A DNA stretch of 42,895 nucleotides from Accumulibacter sp. Its GTDB lineage: Bacteria; Pseudomonadota; Gammaproteobacteria; Burkholderiales; Rhodocyclaceae. This document shows, in pieces, positions 16,025 to 23,661 of this stretch. The position numbers and the translations under genes were made by a program. Numbering within the stretch: the stretch's first letter is position 1; every line of letters begins with the position of its first letter. The stretch lies in contig JAFLDO010000041.1 of the NCBI GenBank assembly GCA_017302455.1, positions 1 through 42,895 on the forward strand, given 5' to 3'. Below the pieces are notes generated by a model. The model saw only the letters and a list, made by a program, of their open reading frames with translations, did not search any database and was not told the origin of the DNA.

Positions 16025-17929
16025 TCAGGGACGGACGGCAGTGCTGCCGGCGGAAATGCCGCCTGCCGGGTTGGCCGGCGGCTTGCCGGTGGCCGCTTGC
16101 GCCGGTGGCAGGGCACTCTCCAGATCGTCGCCTGCAGGCACCAGCCAGAAGCTCACTTCGTGGCCGAGCTTGTTGTTGCGCCCTTTGCGTTCGACGATCT
16201 CGGTCTGCGCGACAGCGTAGCCCAGTGCGTGGGTGCGTTCGGCGATTCGACCGACAAAGGCCTGGGCGCCGGTATAGCTGGCCGACCAGGCGACGACCTG
16301 GACCGAGGTGGCGTTGCTGCCGACCTTGCTGTTGCGCAGGCTGTCGAGAACCGCATCGGTACCGACCGCTTCGGCCAGCAGCTGCAGCAGGTCGGGCAGC
16401 TTCTGACGCATGGCGACGATGGCCGTGAGACGCTCGCGGTCGTTGACCAGCGGTTCGAGTTGCCTTCGACTGGCGTCGAGGCTGGCGGCCAACTCGTTGA
16501 GTTCCGCGGTGAACTGCGATTCCCGTTGGGAGGTCTGCGACTTTTCCCTTTCCAGGCGACTCCTCTCGGCTACCGTCGCGTTCAGCCGGTAGAGCCGATA
16601 CTGTTGCACGCCCTCGATGACGCCAAGTGCGGCGACGAGCACGCCGATGCCCGCCAGGCGGCGGAAGTCATGGCTTTTCCAGAGGGAGTCGCGGAGCTCG
16701 CGTTCGACGATACGAGGCAGGCGCGAGGCCTGACTGGCGGCTTCGCTGGCGAGCGTGAACCAGACGCCCTGCCAGGTTTCGCCAGCCGTTCGCAGACGCG
16801 CCGGATAGCCGGTGCACAGGCTCAGGTCGTCGCAGATACCCTGCGCTGCCGCCTCGTCGTCGGCATGCAGGCAGACCAGCTCGAGGCTGCAACGTGTCTC
16901 GCTGTTCCACTCGGACAGCAGCCGTGCCAGCCAGTCGGGCCGCAGACGGCGTTCGAGACGGCCCTCGCTGCGGGTCGCCAGCACCGCGCCGTCCTGGCGG
17001 TGCACCGCGACCACCTCTTCGCGATGCAACTCCAGGCAGATCGTGGCGACGGCGCCGTCGCGCCGGTCTTCGCCGCTGCTCGTGGGTTCGCTCACCAACC
17101 ACGCCAGCGGCAGACAGACGGTGAGGCAGAGATTGCGCTCGGCGAGCGCTTCCCGCCAGTGCCGGTGGTTGCCGGCGGCGACGCCGCAGCCCAGCCACAG
17201 TGGACGGCCGGCGGCGAAGCGTCCGCGCCAGCCGGCAACGACATCGCCGTCGAGGTTCTGCAGATGCCCCTGCAGTTCAAGGCACTCGTCGAGGCCGGCA
17301 CGGTCGATCAGCGCCATTTCGAGCGCTGTCTCGCCGTAGCGCAGCGGCGTCCGGCGCCCCTCCCGGCGCACGGCTTCCTCCAGCGTCACCCGTTCGCGGT
17401 CAACCGGGGAGAGGTGGCCGCGCGCTTCCAGCAGGGCGCCGAGCGACCACAGGCCGCCGAACTCCGCCAGGATCGGTTCGAGCTCGCTCTGCAGCAGTTC
17501 GCGCATCTGTCTTGCCGGGCGGGGTTTGTCCGGGGCAACCGGCAGGTCGATGACGCCCGGCAGGAGAGTCCTGGCGGCCAGCGCAACCCGGCGCGGACTG
17601 ACGCCCGACTGGCCTGCGAGGAGAGTGCGGACCTCGTCGAGCGCATCGGCAAAGCGGGCCTGCTTCGATTCGGCGGTGGCCACGATGCGGCTCGTGCCTG
17701 CCGCACCGACGTGAACCGCGGCCTTCAGGCTGGCGATATCCCAGGCCAGCAGGAGCCACGGCTGCTCGCCGGCGCCAAGACGTGCGCGCAGCGACGCCAG
17801 GCGAGCCCTCGCTGCGCTGGCCCGAGCCTTCGCCTTCGCCAACCATCGCCGCGGCACCGGCTTGCCGTCCGCCACCGCCACCGCGTGAGCGCTGGCCGCA
17901 GGCCGACGGTCCTCGGAGATGCCTGTCAT
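16025..17929 (-). CDS. PilM-PilN fusion (GspL/MshI-like) alignment protein
   Basis: 634 aa. The N-terminal half (about 55-400) has the feel of an actin-like PilM or GspL cytoplasmic domain: WLLLAWDIASLKAAV near the start and VALAARTLLPGVIDLP as a hinge. One membrane helix follows (about 425-445, FRRLAGIGVLVAALGVIEGV). Then come a coiled coil (about 455-515) and a PilN-like periplasmic domain (LPDLLQLLAEAVGTDAVLDSL; VVAWSASYTGAQAFVGRIAE). Type IV pilus systems usually encode PilM and PilN separately; the fused form matches GspL and MshI. It probably links the assembly ATPase to the PilO-like protein. ATG 17929 overlaps the upstream pseudopilin stop (ATGA). Confidence 0.8.
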   Translation of the reverse strand: MTGISEDRRPAASAHAVAVADGKPVPRRWLAKAKARASAARARLASLRARLGAGEQPWLLLAWDIASLKAAVHVGAAGTSRIVATAESKQARFADALDEVRTLLAGQSGVSPRRVALAARTLLPGVIDLPVAPDKPRPARQMRELLQSELEPILAEFGGLWSLGALLEARGHLSPVDRERVTLEEAVRREGRRTPLRYGETALEMALIDRAGLDECLELQGHLQNLDGDVVAGWRGRFAAGRPLWLGCGVAAGNHRHWREALAERNLCLTVCLPLAWLVSEPTSSGEDRRDGAVATICLELHREEVVAVHRQDGAVLATRSEGRLERRLRPDWLARLLSEWNSETRCSLELVCLHADDEAAAQGICDDLSLCTGYPARLRTAGETWQGVWFTLASEAASQASRLPRIVERELRDSLWKSHDFRRLAGIGVLVAALGVIEGVQQYRLYRLNATVAERSRLEREKSQTSQRESQFTAELNELAASLDASRRQLEPLVNDRERLTAIVAMRQKLPDLLQLLAEAVGTDAVLDSLRNSKVGSNATSVQVVAWSASYTGAQAFVGRIAERTHALGYAVAQTEIVERKGRNNKLGHEVSFWLVPAGDDLESALPPAQAATGKPPANPAGGISAGSTAVRP

Positions 17930-19008
17930 CGCAGCTCCAGCCGAGCTTCCGGCAGCGCCATGCCGGCGACGGCGTCGATGCGCGCAACCGACTGCCTGGT
18001 GTTGATCGGCGTGTCCCAGTACGGCGAGTCACCGCTGCTCCACAGTGCCCCGGTGTGGCCAGTCACCAGCAAGAGGTGTCGGCCCTGCGGAACGAAGGTG
18101 TCGCCGCTGCTGGTGTCGCCTGCCTTGCAGTTGGCGGTGAAGCTCAGTGTCACCGAACTCTGCGGGCACGCCGATCCGCCGACCAGACCGTCGCCGTTGC
18201 CGTCGAGGCAGACGCTGCTGAGCGGCGTCGAGTAACGTCGCCATTGGCCACCGGCGGCGGTGTTGCGGAAAACCAGCAGGCTGACCGAGAGGGGCTGGGT
18301 GGCCGGGATGTCGGTGCGCGCGACCAGACGCACGCTCCACCCCTGCAAGGGTACCTGCCAGTCGCTCGCGGTGATGCGCAGGGCGCGGTCGGCCGCGAAG
18401 TCGCTGCCGCCAGCGGCGTTGTCGTTGCCGAGGCTGGCCACGGTCAGACTAGGGCTGGCGCCCTCTAGCGACCAACCGAAGTTAAGCGCGTCGGTAGCCG
18501 GGTCGCTGCTCTCGTTGCCCCAGCCGTCGCGGAAGCGTCCGTTCAAGCTCAGACCACCGAGATAGTCGCCGCGGTGACCTTTGACCAGGACGGCGCCGCT
18601 ATCGCTCAGGGGCGTCTCGCCGCCATTGTTGGCGCAGGTGGCGGCATCCGGAACCGGGTCGAAGAGCGGGCTCTGGACGCCTTGTGCAAGCAGGCTGCCG
18701 GACCGCAACAGCGTCGCCAGATCGCTCGGCAGGTCGCCATTGTCGGCGACGAAGCCGCCAACGACGTCCGGATTCACCGGCCCGAGCTGGCCGAGAATGG
18801 CGCGGCGCAGGCTTTGCAGGCGCAGCCGGGTGTCGTCGTAACGTATCTGCGCCCGGTCCTCCGTGACGATGCCGAAGGCCAGCAGCGAGGCTGCCGAGAG
18901 GATGGCGACCACCACCAGCAATTCGATCAGCGTGAAGCCGCGACCGATGGATCTGACAGACTCGATGGATTCGCCGGAACGAACCGGCGTGGCGGAGATG
19001 TGCATCAT
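17926..19008 (-). CDS. Pseudopilin/minor pilin with GFTLIE cleavage motif
   Basis: Prepilin-like protein of 360 aa. A 24-residue basic leader ends in GRG|FTLIE (Gly24, Phe25, Glu29), followed by the hydrophobic helix ELLVVVAILSAASLLAFGIV. The rest is a large, probably globular, exported domain with scattered Cys (DAATCANNGG, SVCLDGNGDG, CPQSS, ANCKAGD). The Asp/Gly-rich LDGNGDGLVGG could bind calcium. It is much larger than major pseudopilins (about 150 aa), more like GspK or MshD/O class minor subunits, but the similarity outside the N-terminus is not recognised. ATG 19008 or 19005 can serve as start. Processing needs a prepilin peptidase not encoded in this window. Confidence 0.87.
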   Translation of the reverse strand: MMHISATPVRSGESIESVRSIGRGFTLIELLVVVAILSAASLLAFGIVTEDRAQIRYDDTRLRLQSLRRAILGQLGPVNPDVVGGFVADNGDLPSDLATLLRSGSLLAQGVQSPLFDPVPDAATCANNGGETPLSDSGAVLVKGHRGDYLGGLSLNGRFRDGWGNESSDPATDALNFGWSLEGASPSLTVASLGNDNAAGGSDFAADRALRITASDWQVPLQGWSVRLVARTDIPATQPLSVSLLVFRNTAAGGQWRRYSTPLSSVCLDGNGDGLVGGSACPQSSVTLSFTANCKAGDTSSGDTFVPQGRHLLLVTGHTGALWSSGDSPYWDTPINTRQSVARIDAVAGMALPEARLELR

Positions 19009-19016
19009 TGTCAGGA

Positions 19017-19544
19017 TCAGTCCGCGAACGAAGTGACCAGCAGCGCCGGACCGCGGGAGTGGTTGTAGACGTGAAAGGCGTAGAAGGTGAGCACCTGACC
19101 GGGTTTCGCCTCGTTGGCCAGGCGGTCGGCAATCGCGTCGTCGATGTAGGCAGCCAACGCCCTGTCGCCGCCGTAATCGAGGCCAATGCGCTGACTCACC
19201 TTGGGCGGGTTGCTGATCTTCATCATGGCCAGGGCGGCCAGCAGGTAATCGGCTTTTTGCGGCGCCGGCAACGCCGCCAGAGTTGCCCGGAACTTGATGG
19301 GTGACGGTGCGAAGATGACGCGCTGGCCCGGCACTTCCGTGCGTGATCCGGCAACCAGCTTTTTCAGGTCGACGTCCCTGTAGCTGGCGGCAGGGTCGCT
19401 GCTCGGTGCCGCGGTGAGCGCGGCACGGCCAGCCGGGGAAGCGTCGACGGCAAGGCTGGCGGACGCCAGGCTCGTCAGCAGTACGCCAACGACCAGGCGG
19501 GCAGCCGCGCGGGCGGGGACTTGCAGGAAAGGTGATGCTTGCAC
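19017..19544 (-). CDS. Small exported protein of pseudopilus operon, family unknown
   Basis: 175 aa from a GTG at 19544, chosen because GAGGA lies 6 bases upstream. A TTG at 19565 that overlaps the preceding stop is also in frame. The hydrophobic N-terminus (RLVVGVLLTSLASASLAVDA, about 15-34) looks like a signal peptide. The remainder includes FRATLAALPAPQKADYLLAA, YIDDAIADRLANEA and FYAFHVYNHSRGPALLVTSFAD. I do not recognise the family. Lying between two pseudopilin genes with short spacing, it is probably a periplasmic or tip accessory of the pseudopilus. Confidence 0.75.
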   Translation of the reverse strand: MQASPFLQVPARAAARLVVGVLLTSLASASLAVDASPAGRAALTAAPSSDPAASYRDVDLKKLVAGSRTEVPGQRVIFAPSPIKFRATLAALPAPQKADYLLAALAMMKISNPPKVSQRIGLDYGGDRALAAYIDDAIADRLANEAKPGQVLTFYAFHVYNHSRGPALLVTSFAD

Positions 19545-19561
19545 GGGTCTTCCTCGTCCAA

Positions 19562-20482
19562 TCAATCGTTCAGGCAGAGAACCTGATCGTCATCGCCGTA
19601 GTCATCCGGATGGCTCAGGTTGGGACGGCAGGGGTCTGCCGTGTTGCGGCCACCGTAGCGGCCGTCGCGGCCCCAATAGACGATGCGGGGGTGGTCGCCG
19701 TTGGCCAGCCCGAAAACGGCGAAGGGGCGAGCCCGCGCCGGCAGTTCGTGACGGCTGGCGTCGTAGCCGATGCTTTCGCGCGTGACCTCGCGCCAGCCGA
19801 GCATGCAGTTGCCGGTGATTGCCGCCTGGCTGCTGCACGTGCTCCAGCTTGGTCCGGCAGCACGGTAACGAGGACCGACGCCGAAGGCCGGGATGTCGAG
19901 CAGCTTGGCCCCGGCCAGCGGGCTGCCGGTGCCGTCCGGGGCCGTGAAGACCACCGTGCTGGCGTTGAAATCCGCGCCGTGGTCTACCCACAAGCGCGAC
20001 TTGCTGTCCAGATAAGGGCCATGCCAGCCACGCCGGGCGTCCGGGCTCCAGCGGTTGAGATGGGCCAGTGGGTGATTGCCGCACAGCGCCGGCGCTTCGA
20101 GCAGCAGGGCCAGATTGACCGGCGAGGCGAACCAGGCGTCCCTGTCGGCATCGAGATTCGGCGCCGCCCAGGTGCGCAGGATGCCGCCGACCGGCGTGCA
20201 GTCGATGCGGGTAGCGGAAACGGCAGTTTCGAGTGTGCCGGGGGAGGACAGCACGAACGGCCCTTGCCCGGGGTAGTAGCCGGTATCGGCCTTGAAGCGT
20301 CTCAGGCCATCGGCCAGCCGCTGCATTTCGGCGCGCGCGATCTCATCCTCGGCGCCTTCCTGAATGCCGATGTAGGTACCCCAGGCGGTATAGGACAGCG
20401 CGGCCAGGATGCCGCAAACAACCAGTAACTCGATCAGCGTGAAGCCACAGTCGCGCAGATCACCTGCCTTGGACAGCGCCAT
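19562..20482 (-). CDS. Pseudopilin with GFTLIE motif
   Basis: 306 aa with a short leader (12 residues) ending at Gly13: DCG|FTLIE, then LLVVCGILAALSYTAWGTYI as the hydrophobic helix. GspG-like features follow: AEDEIARAEMQRLADGLRRFKADTGYYPGQG and, later, a GWHGPYLDS motif close to the GWGRPYL of major pseudopilins. The C-terminal half is longer than GspG (about 150 aa) and carries Cys pairs and an Asp-rich end (HPDDYGDDDQVLCLND). A Cys directly before the cleavage Gly is unusual. ATG 20482 is used. Probably a minor or second major subunit. Confidence 0.87.
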   Translation of the reverse strand: MALSKAGDLRDCGFTLIELLVVCGILAALSYTAWGTYIGIQEGAEDEIARAEMQRLADGLRRFKADTGYYPGQGPFVLSSPGTLETAVSATRIDCTPVGGILRTWAAPNLDADRDAWFASPVNLALLLEAPALCGNHPLAHLNRWSPDARRGWHGPYLDSKSRLWVDHGADFNASTVVFTAPDGTGSPLAGAKLLDIPAFGVGPRYRAAGPSWSTCSSQAAITGNCMLGWREVTRESIGYDASRHELPARARPFAVFGLANGDHPRIVYWGRDGRYGGRNTADPCRPNLSHPDDYGDDDQVLCLND

Positions 20483-20514
20483 GGAAAATTCTCGGTTCGT
20501 GATCCAGGAGAGAG

Positions 20515-20545
20515 GGAGGGCGCCGGCGTGTGCTCGACGCCCTCC
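20515..20545 (-). terminator. Stem-loop after the major pseudopilin gene
   Basis: GGAGGGCG and CGCCCTCC form a perfect 8-bp stem around a 15-base loop, in the 118-bp gap after the major pseudopilin. No T-run follows on the minus strand. A second small inverted repeat (TCAGGT/ACCTGA, 20586-20600) touches the pilin stop codon. Such structures after a highly expressed pilin often stabilise or attenuate the message; that role is inference. Confidence 0.45.
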
Positions 20546-20600
20546 GAGTGGAGCGAACGGGGTCGGTCACCCGCCCCGGTCAAACTCAGGTCAGACCTGA

Positions 20601-21539
20601 TTAAGTGCGGCGAACGTTGTCGACTTCACCCAGTTCTTCGTCCTTGGTGTCGCCAGCGCCGTCGACGATGGCCTGGAAAGTAGCCTGGCCACCGGTGGTG
20701 GAAACGTTCCAGAGCACGATGAAGCGGTTGTACTCGGTGTTCGCCACGTGCCGATAGACCGGCGTATTCGACAGCGCACCGATGGTTGACGGATTGAACA
20801 GAGTCGAGTCCGGACCGACGCCGAACGCGACGAGCTTGTCGGCAGCCCCGGCGTTGACCCGCAGATTCCCGGCGCTGGCCCATACGTAGGCAACATCGCC
20901 GGCGGTGAGCGTGGCATTGGCAGCAAACCCGCAACCATTGGCCGCCACCGGACGGAAGATATTCTGCGGGGTGGTGTTGCCGACCTTGCTGGCGAGCAAG
21001 GCCTGAATCGCCGCACCGGTGGCGCAATCGGTAGCGGTGCCACCGTCCGGAGTTGCTGTCGTGTCGATGACGCGGGCCGTCGTGATGCCGACGCTGTTCA
21101 GCGCGGCCACATCGGCCGCGGTGATCGTCGACAGCGTCAGATTGCCCAGCAGATCGGCGCTCAGCAAGGGCGCGAGGCCGGTGGCGCCAGCCAGCGTGTT
21201 GGTGGCGTTTTTCAGCAGCGAATCGAAGTTGTCGGGGTAGTTGCCGCCGTTCAGCACGCGGAAGGTCTGGATGCCCTTCGACAGTTCGTCCATCATCGCC
21301 ACGTGCGCCGCGGCAGATCCTTTGCGGTCGGTGTCCTGCAACATGATCGTGGCGGTGCCGGCGATGGCCGCGAGAATGGCGACGACCACCAGCAGTTCGA
21401 GCAGCGTGAAGCCGCCCTCCTTTTTCTTGATGCTTGCCAGTTGTCGGCGCAGGGCGCGGCCCTTGACAGCGGTGGCGTCGATCGCCTGGATCGTGGATTT
21501 CAGTTCGGCCTTGGTCATGGCCATGAGTTTGTTCAACAT
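20601..21539 (-). CDS. Major pseudopilin/pilin with unusually long leader
   Basis: 312 aa. ATG 21539 is preceded by AGGA eight bases upstream. The leader is about 43 residues, basic and Lys/Arg-rich (KGRALRRQLASIKKKEGG), ending G43|FTLLE48, then LLVVVAILAAIAGTATIML. No Met, GTG or TTG closer to the motif than Met8 exists, so the leader is at least 36 residues. GspG-like region: DELSKGIQTFRVLNGGNYPDNF. The globular part is rich in Ala, Thr, Asn and Gly, with many ATNT/ATLTAGD-like stretches, a surface-protein composition. First pilin gene of the operon and the best candidate for the main fibre subunit. The longer in-frame start at 21605 lacks support. Confidence 0.88.
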   Translation of the reverse strand: MLNKLMAMTKAELKSTIQAIDATAVKGRALRRQLASIKKKEGGFTLLELLVVVAILAAIAGTATIMLQDTDRKGSAAAHVAMMDELSKGIQTFRVLNGGNYPDNFDSLLKNATNTLAGATGLAPLLSADLLGNLTLSTITAADVAALNSVGITTARVIDTTATPDGGTATDCATGAAIQALLASKVGNTTPQNIFRPVAANGCGFAANATLTAGDVAYVWASAGNLRVNAGAADKLVAFGVGPDSTLFNPSTIGALSNTPVYRHVANTEYNRFIVLWNVSTTGGQATFQAIVDGAGDTKDEELGEVDNVRRT

Positions 21540-21606
21540 GAGTAAATTCCTAGCAGATGGTCTCGGATTCCCTCCCCGTGGGAACTCCTGCACCAGGTTT
21601 TTCACG

Positions 21607-21627
21607 AAAATTCCGGATCGTTCCGGA
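21607..21627 (-). terminator. Possible attenuator hairpin before the major pseudopilin
   Basis: TCCGGA-ACGA-TCCGGA followed by ATTTT on the minus strand, in the 177-bp leader between the 69-aa gene and the major pseudopilin. The stem is only 6 bp and the T-run short, so activity is uncertain. No clear second promoter is seen in this leader. Confidence 0.3.
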
Positions 21628-21716
21628 GGAATTCGCTGCGACCCCGCGTCGCCAGCCTGTGACTTGTGCCATCCGCCAGGCTCGCCCCGGCCGGAATCTG
21701 TGCTTCTTGGGCGCCC

Positions 21717-21926
21717 TCAGTTGCCGGGCGCGTAGTCCACCACGAATCGGTACTGCTTGCCGCAATGCAGAATGACTTCCTTCTGCCCTCGCCGCAGGAT
21801 GCGGATTTCCACCTTGATCTCGGCAAATCCGTCGTGCGCAATGGCTTCCTTGTACAGTTCATTCAATTTGATCAGCACGGCGGCGTTGGTGGCCTCCAGT
21901 GCCGCGGAGCGTCCAGGAGCTTCCAC
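21717..21926 (-). CDS. Small protein (69 aa), first gene of the pseudopilus unit
   Basis: Starts at GTG 21926 with AAAGGA about 10 bases upstream and about 30 bases downstream of the predicted transcription start. The sequence is compact and gene-like, with an N-terminal helix ATNAAVLIKLNELYKEAIAH and a strand-rich C-terminal half (FAEIKVEIRILRRGQKEVIL, then HCGKQYRFVVDY). No signal peptide or membrane helix, so it is probably cytoplasmic. Family not recognised. Being promoter-proximal to a pilus operon it might be a regulator or chaperone, which is a guess. Confidence 0.65.
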   Translation of the reverse strand: MEAPGRSAALEATNAAVLIKLNELYKEAIAHDGFAEIKVEIRILRRGQKEVILHCGKQYRFVVDYAPGN

Positions 21927-21957
21927 GCTTGCCGTTTCCTTTCGTAGAACAATTGCC

Positions 21958-21979
21958 GCAAATGATAACCATTCGTATT
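21958..21979. promoter_or_regulatory. Fur-box-like operator overlapping the -10 element
   Basis: AATGATAACCATTCGTATT (21961-21979) matches the classic Fur site pattern. The 19-mer at 21958-21976 agrees with the consensus GATAATGATAATCATTATC at 13 of 19 positions by eye. It covers the -10 element, where Fur binding would block RNA polymerase, so iron-limited expression is predicted. No rightward gene starts nearby that could be the target instead. Confidence 0.55.
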
Positions 21980-21990
21980 CACAAATGCAA
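21962..21990 (-). promoter_or_regulatory. Sigma70-type promoter of the pseudopilus operon
   Basis: On the minus strand TTGCAT (21990-21985), a 17-base spacer and TATCAT (21967-21962) match the -35/-10 consensus well. Transcription would start near 21955, giving a leader of about 30 bases before the GTG at 21926. Confidence 0.65.
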
Positions 21991-22070
21991 GCTCATTCAT
22001 TCAGTTTATTTGCGCAGTCCACGAACCACAGCCTGGCGGCGGGTGGTCACGGGAAATCGCTTGGGGGGGT

Positions 22071-22202
22071 CGCGCGGTGCTCCGCGCGGGGTCATCGCCG
22101 TCAACCCCGCGGGCACGCGAGTGTCGAGGCAGTGCCTCGCTACATCGGCTGAGGCCGGCAAGCGAGTAGCCGAGTCAAGGCCACTGACGGTCAGATCAGT
22201 GG
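22071..22202. repeat. Cluster of three short hairpins in a gene-free stretch
   Basis: Within the 444-bp gap 21927-22370 three perfect inverted repeats follow each other: CGCGCGG/CCGCGCG (22071-22088), CGAGGC/GCCTCG (22125-22139) and CCACTGA/TCAGTGG (22181-22202). They lie upstream of the Fur-type promoter and downstream of cysK. No coding sequence is convincing here. They could be REP-like elements or a structured transcript end. Confidence 0.5.
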
Positions 22203-22353
22203 CGGATGACTGGCGGCATGGTTCGTGTCGGCGGCCGGCAGGGCGAGGCCGTCAGCGGCCAGCGAGAATACGGCTGATGAGCAACGAGGGCGAGGAGGCC
22301 GGGCCGATGCCGGTCCTTGCCGGTTGCCCGTGTCGCACCGGGGTGGCCGACGC

Positions 22354-22370
22354 CGCCCCGGTACGGGGCG
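22354..22370 (-). terminator. Hairpin directly after cysK
   Basis: CGCCCCG-GTA-CGGGGCG, a 7-bp stem with a 3-base loop, begins one base after the cysK stop codon. There is no T-run, so it is a weak terminator candidate. Confidence 0.4.
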
Positions 22371-23348
22371 CTACAGCGCCTGGCCGTTGGCGTCGAAAAT
22401 GCCGTCGAACAGTATCGAACTCAGGTAGCGTTCGCCGGAGTCCGGGAGGACGACGACGATCGTCTTGCCGGCATTTTCCGGCTTCCGGGCATGTCGCACC
22501 GCCGCCGCCACGGCCGCCCCGCAGGAGATTCCGCAGAGGATTCCTTCTTCGCGGGCGAGGCGCCGGGCGTAATCGACGGCTTCCTCGTTCGACACCTGTT
22601 CGATGACATCGACCAGCGAGAGATCGAGGACTTGCGGCACGAAGCCGGCGCCAATCCCCTGGATCTTGTGCGGGCCCGGTTTCAGCGGTTCGCCGGCGCG
22701 GGCCTGGGTGAGCACCGGGCTGGCCGTGGGCTCGACAGCTACCGAGACGATCGGCTTGCCGCGTGTGGTCTTGATGTAGCGCGACACGCCGGTAATGGTG
22801 CCACCGGTACCGACACCGGATACGAAAATGTCGATCGCTCCGTCGGTGTCATCCCAGATCTCGGGACCGGTGGTGCTCTCATGAATCGCGGGGTTGGCGG
22901 GGTTCTTGAATTGTTGCAGCAGCACGTAGCGCTCCGGGTCCGCCGCGGCGATTTCCTCGGCCCTGGCGATGGCGCCGCTCATCCCTTTGGCGCCCTCGGT
23001 CAGGATCAGCTTGGCACCATAAGCCACCAGCAGCTTGCGCCGCTCGATGCTCATGGTCTCGGGCATGGTGAGCGTCAGGGGAATGCCGCGGGCGGCGGCG
23101 ACGAAGGCCAGGGCGATGCCGGTGTTGCCGCTCGTCGGTTCGACGAGTTCCTTGCCGGGCCCGAGCAGGCCGCGCTTCTCGGCATCCCAGATCATCGCTG
23201 CACCAATTCGGCACTTGACCGAGTAGGCGGGGTTGCGTCCCTCGATCTTGGCGAGCAGGGTGGCGGTGGCGCCGTCGGCGACGCGGTTCAGCCGGATCAA
23301 CGGCGTCCGGCCGATCGAAAGGGAGTTGTCTGCGTACCAGTTGGACAT
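22371..23348 (-). CDS. cysK: Cysteine synthase (O-acetylserine sulfhydrylase A)
   Basis: PLP enzyme making L-cysteine from O-acetyl-L-serine and sulfide in the cytoplasm, 325 aa. The PLP Lys is in [11 protein letters not shown] (about 39-49), the substrate loop in [13 protein letters not shown] (about 69-81) and the phosphate-binding GTGGT in [13 protein letters not shown] (about 175). The C-terminal [11 protein letters not shown] carries the Ser contacting the PLP ring nitrogen. ATG 23348 has AGGAG eight bases upstream. It stands alone on the minus strand, divergent from the SDR gene. A cystathionine beta-synthase-like or CysM role is less likely because the sequence follows CysK. Confidence 0.95.
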   Translation of the reverse strand: MSNWYADNSLSIGRTPLIRLNRVADGATATLLAKIEGRNPAYSVKCRIGAAMIWDAEKRGLLGPGKELVEPTSGNTGIALAFVAAARGIPLTLTMPETMSIERRKLLVAYGAKLILTEGAKGMSGAIARAEEIAAADPERYVLLQQFKNPANPAIHESTTGPEIWDDTDGAIDIFVSGVGTGGTITGVSRYIKTTRGKPIVSVAVEPTASPVLTQARAGEPLKPGPHKIQGIGAGFVPQVLDLSLVDVIEQVSNEEAVDYARRLAREEGILCGISCGAAVAAAVRHARKPENAGKTIVVVLPDSGERYLSSILFDGIFDANGQAL

Positions 23349-23661
23349 CTGCGAATCTCCTGAGGTGGAATGGTGTCGGGGAAAAGGTGTCGGGGACACC
23401 GGCGGCTGCACCGCTGGACCCGCAAGTTCAGCGGCTAGCCGTTCACCTTAGCGGCGCCGCAAGGTCATGCAAAGACAAAGTTTTTCTATCCTTATGCTGC
23501 GCGCGACTCTGGGCGGGCGGTACGCAAGAATCCTGTGCTCTTGTCCGTCGGTTGGTTACACTCAGCCGCTATGCGCGGTTTTCGTCAGGCTCACCGCCGA
23601 GCGCCGCGCATCTTCCTCTCCACCCGTAAACGGGGATGTCATCACTGAAAGGGCACACCAC
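23349..23661. other. Divergent intergenic region cysK/SDR
   Basis: 313 bp holding both promoters. GGTGTCGGGGA occurs twice at 23371-23400, just upstream of the cysK ribosome-binding site. An A/T-rich patch at about 23470-23500 is the best place for the cysK promoter, but no convincing -35/-10 pair could be placed for either gene. Confidence 0.5.

Noticed and set aside
21645-21670. A sigma54 (-24/-12) promoter at TGGCACAAGTCACAGGC before the major pseudopilin
   Set aside because: The GG and GC elements are two bases too far apart and the -12 sequence is not TTGC.
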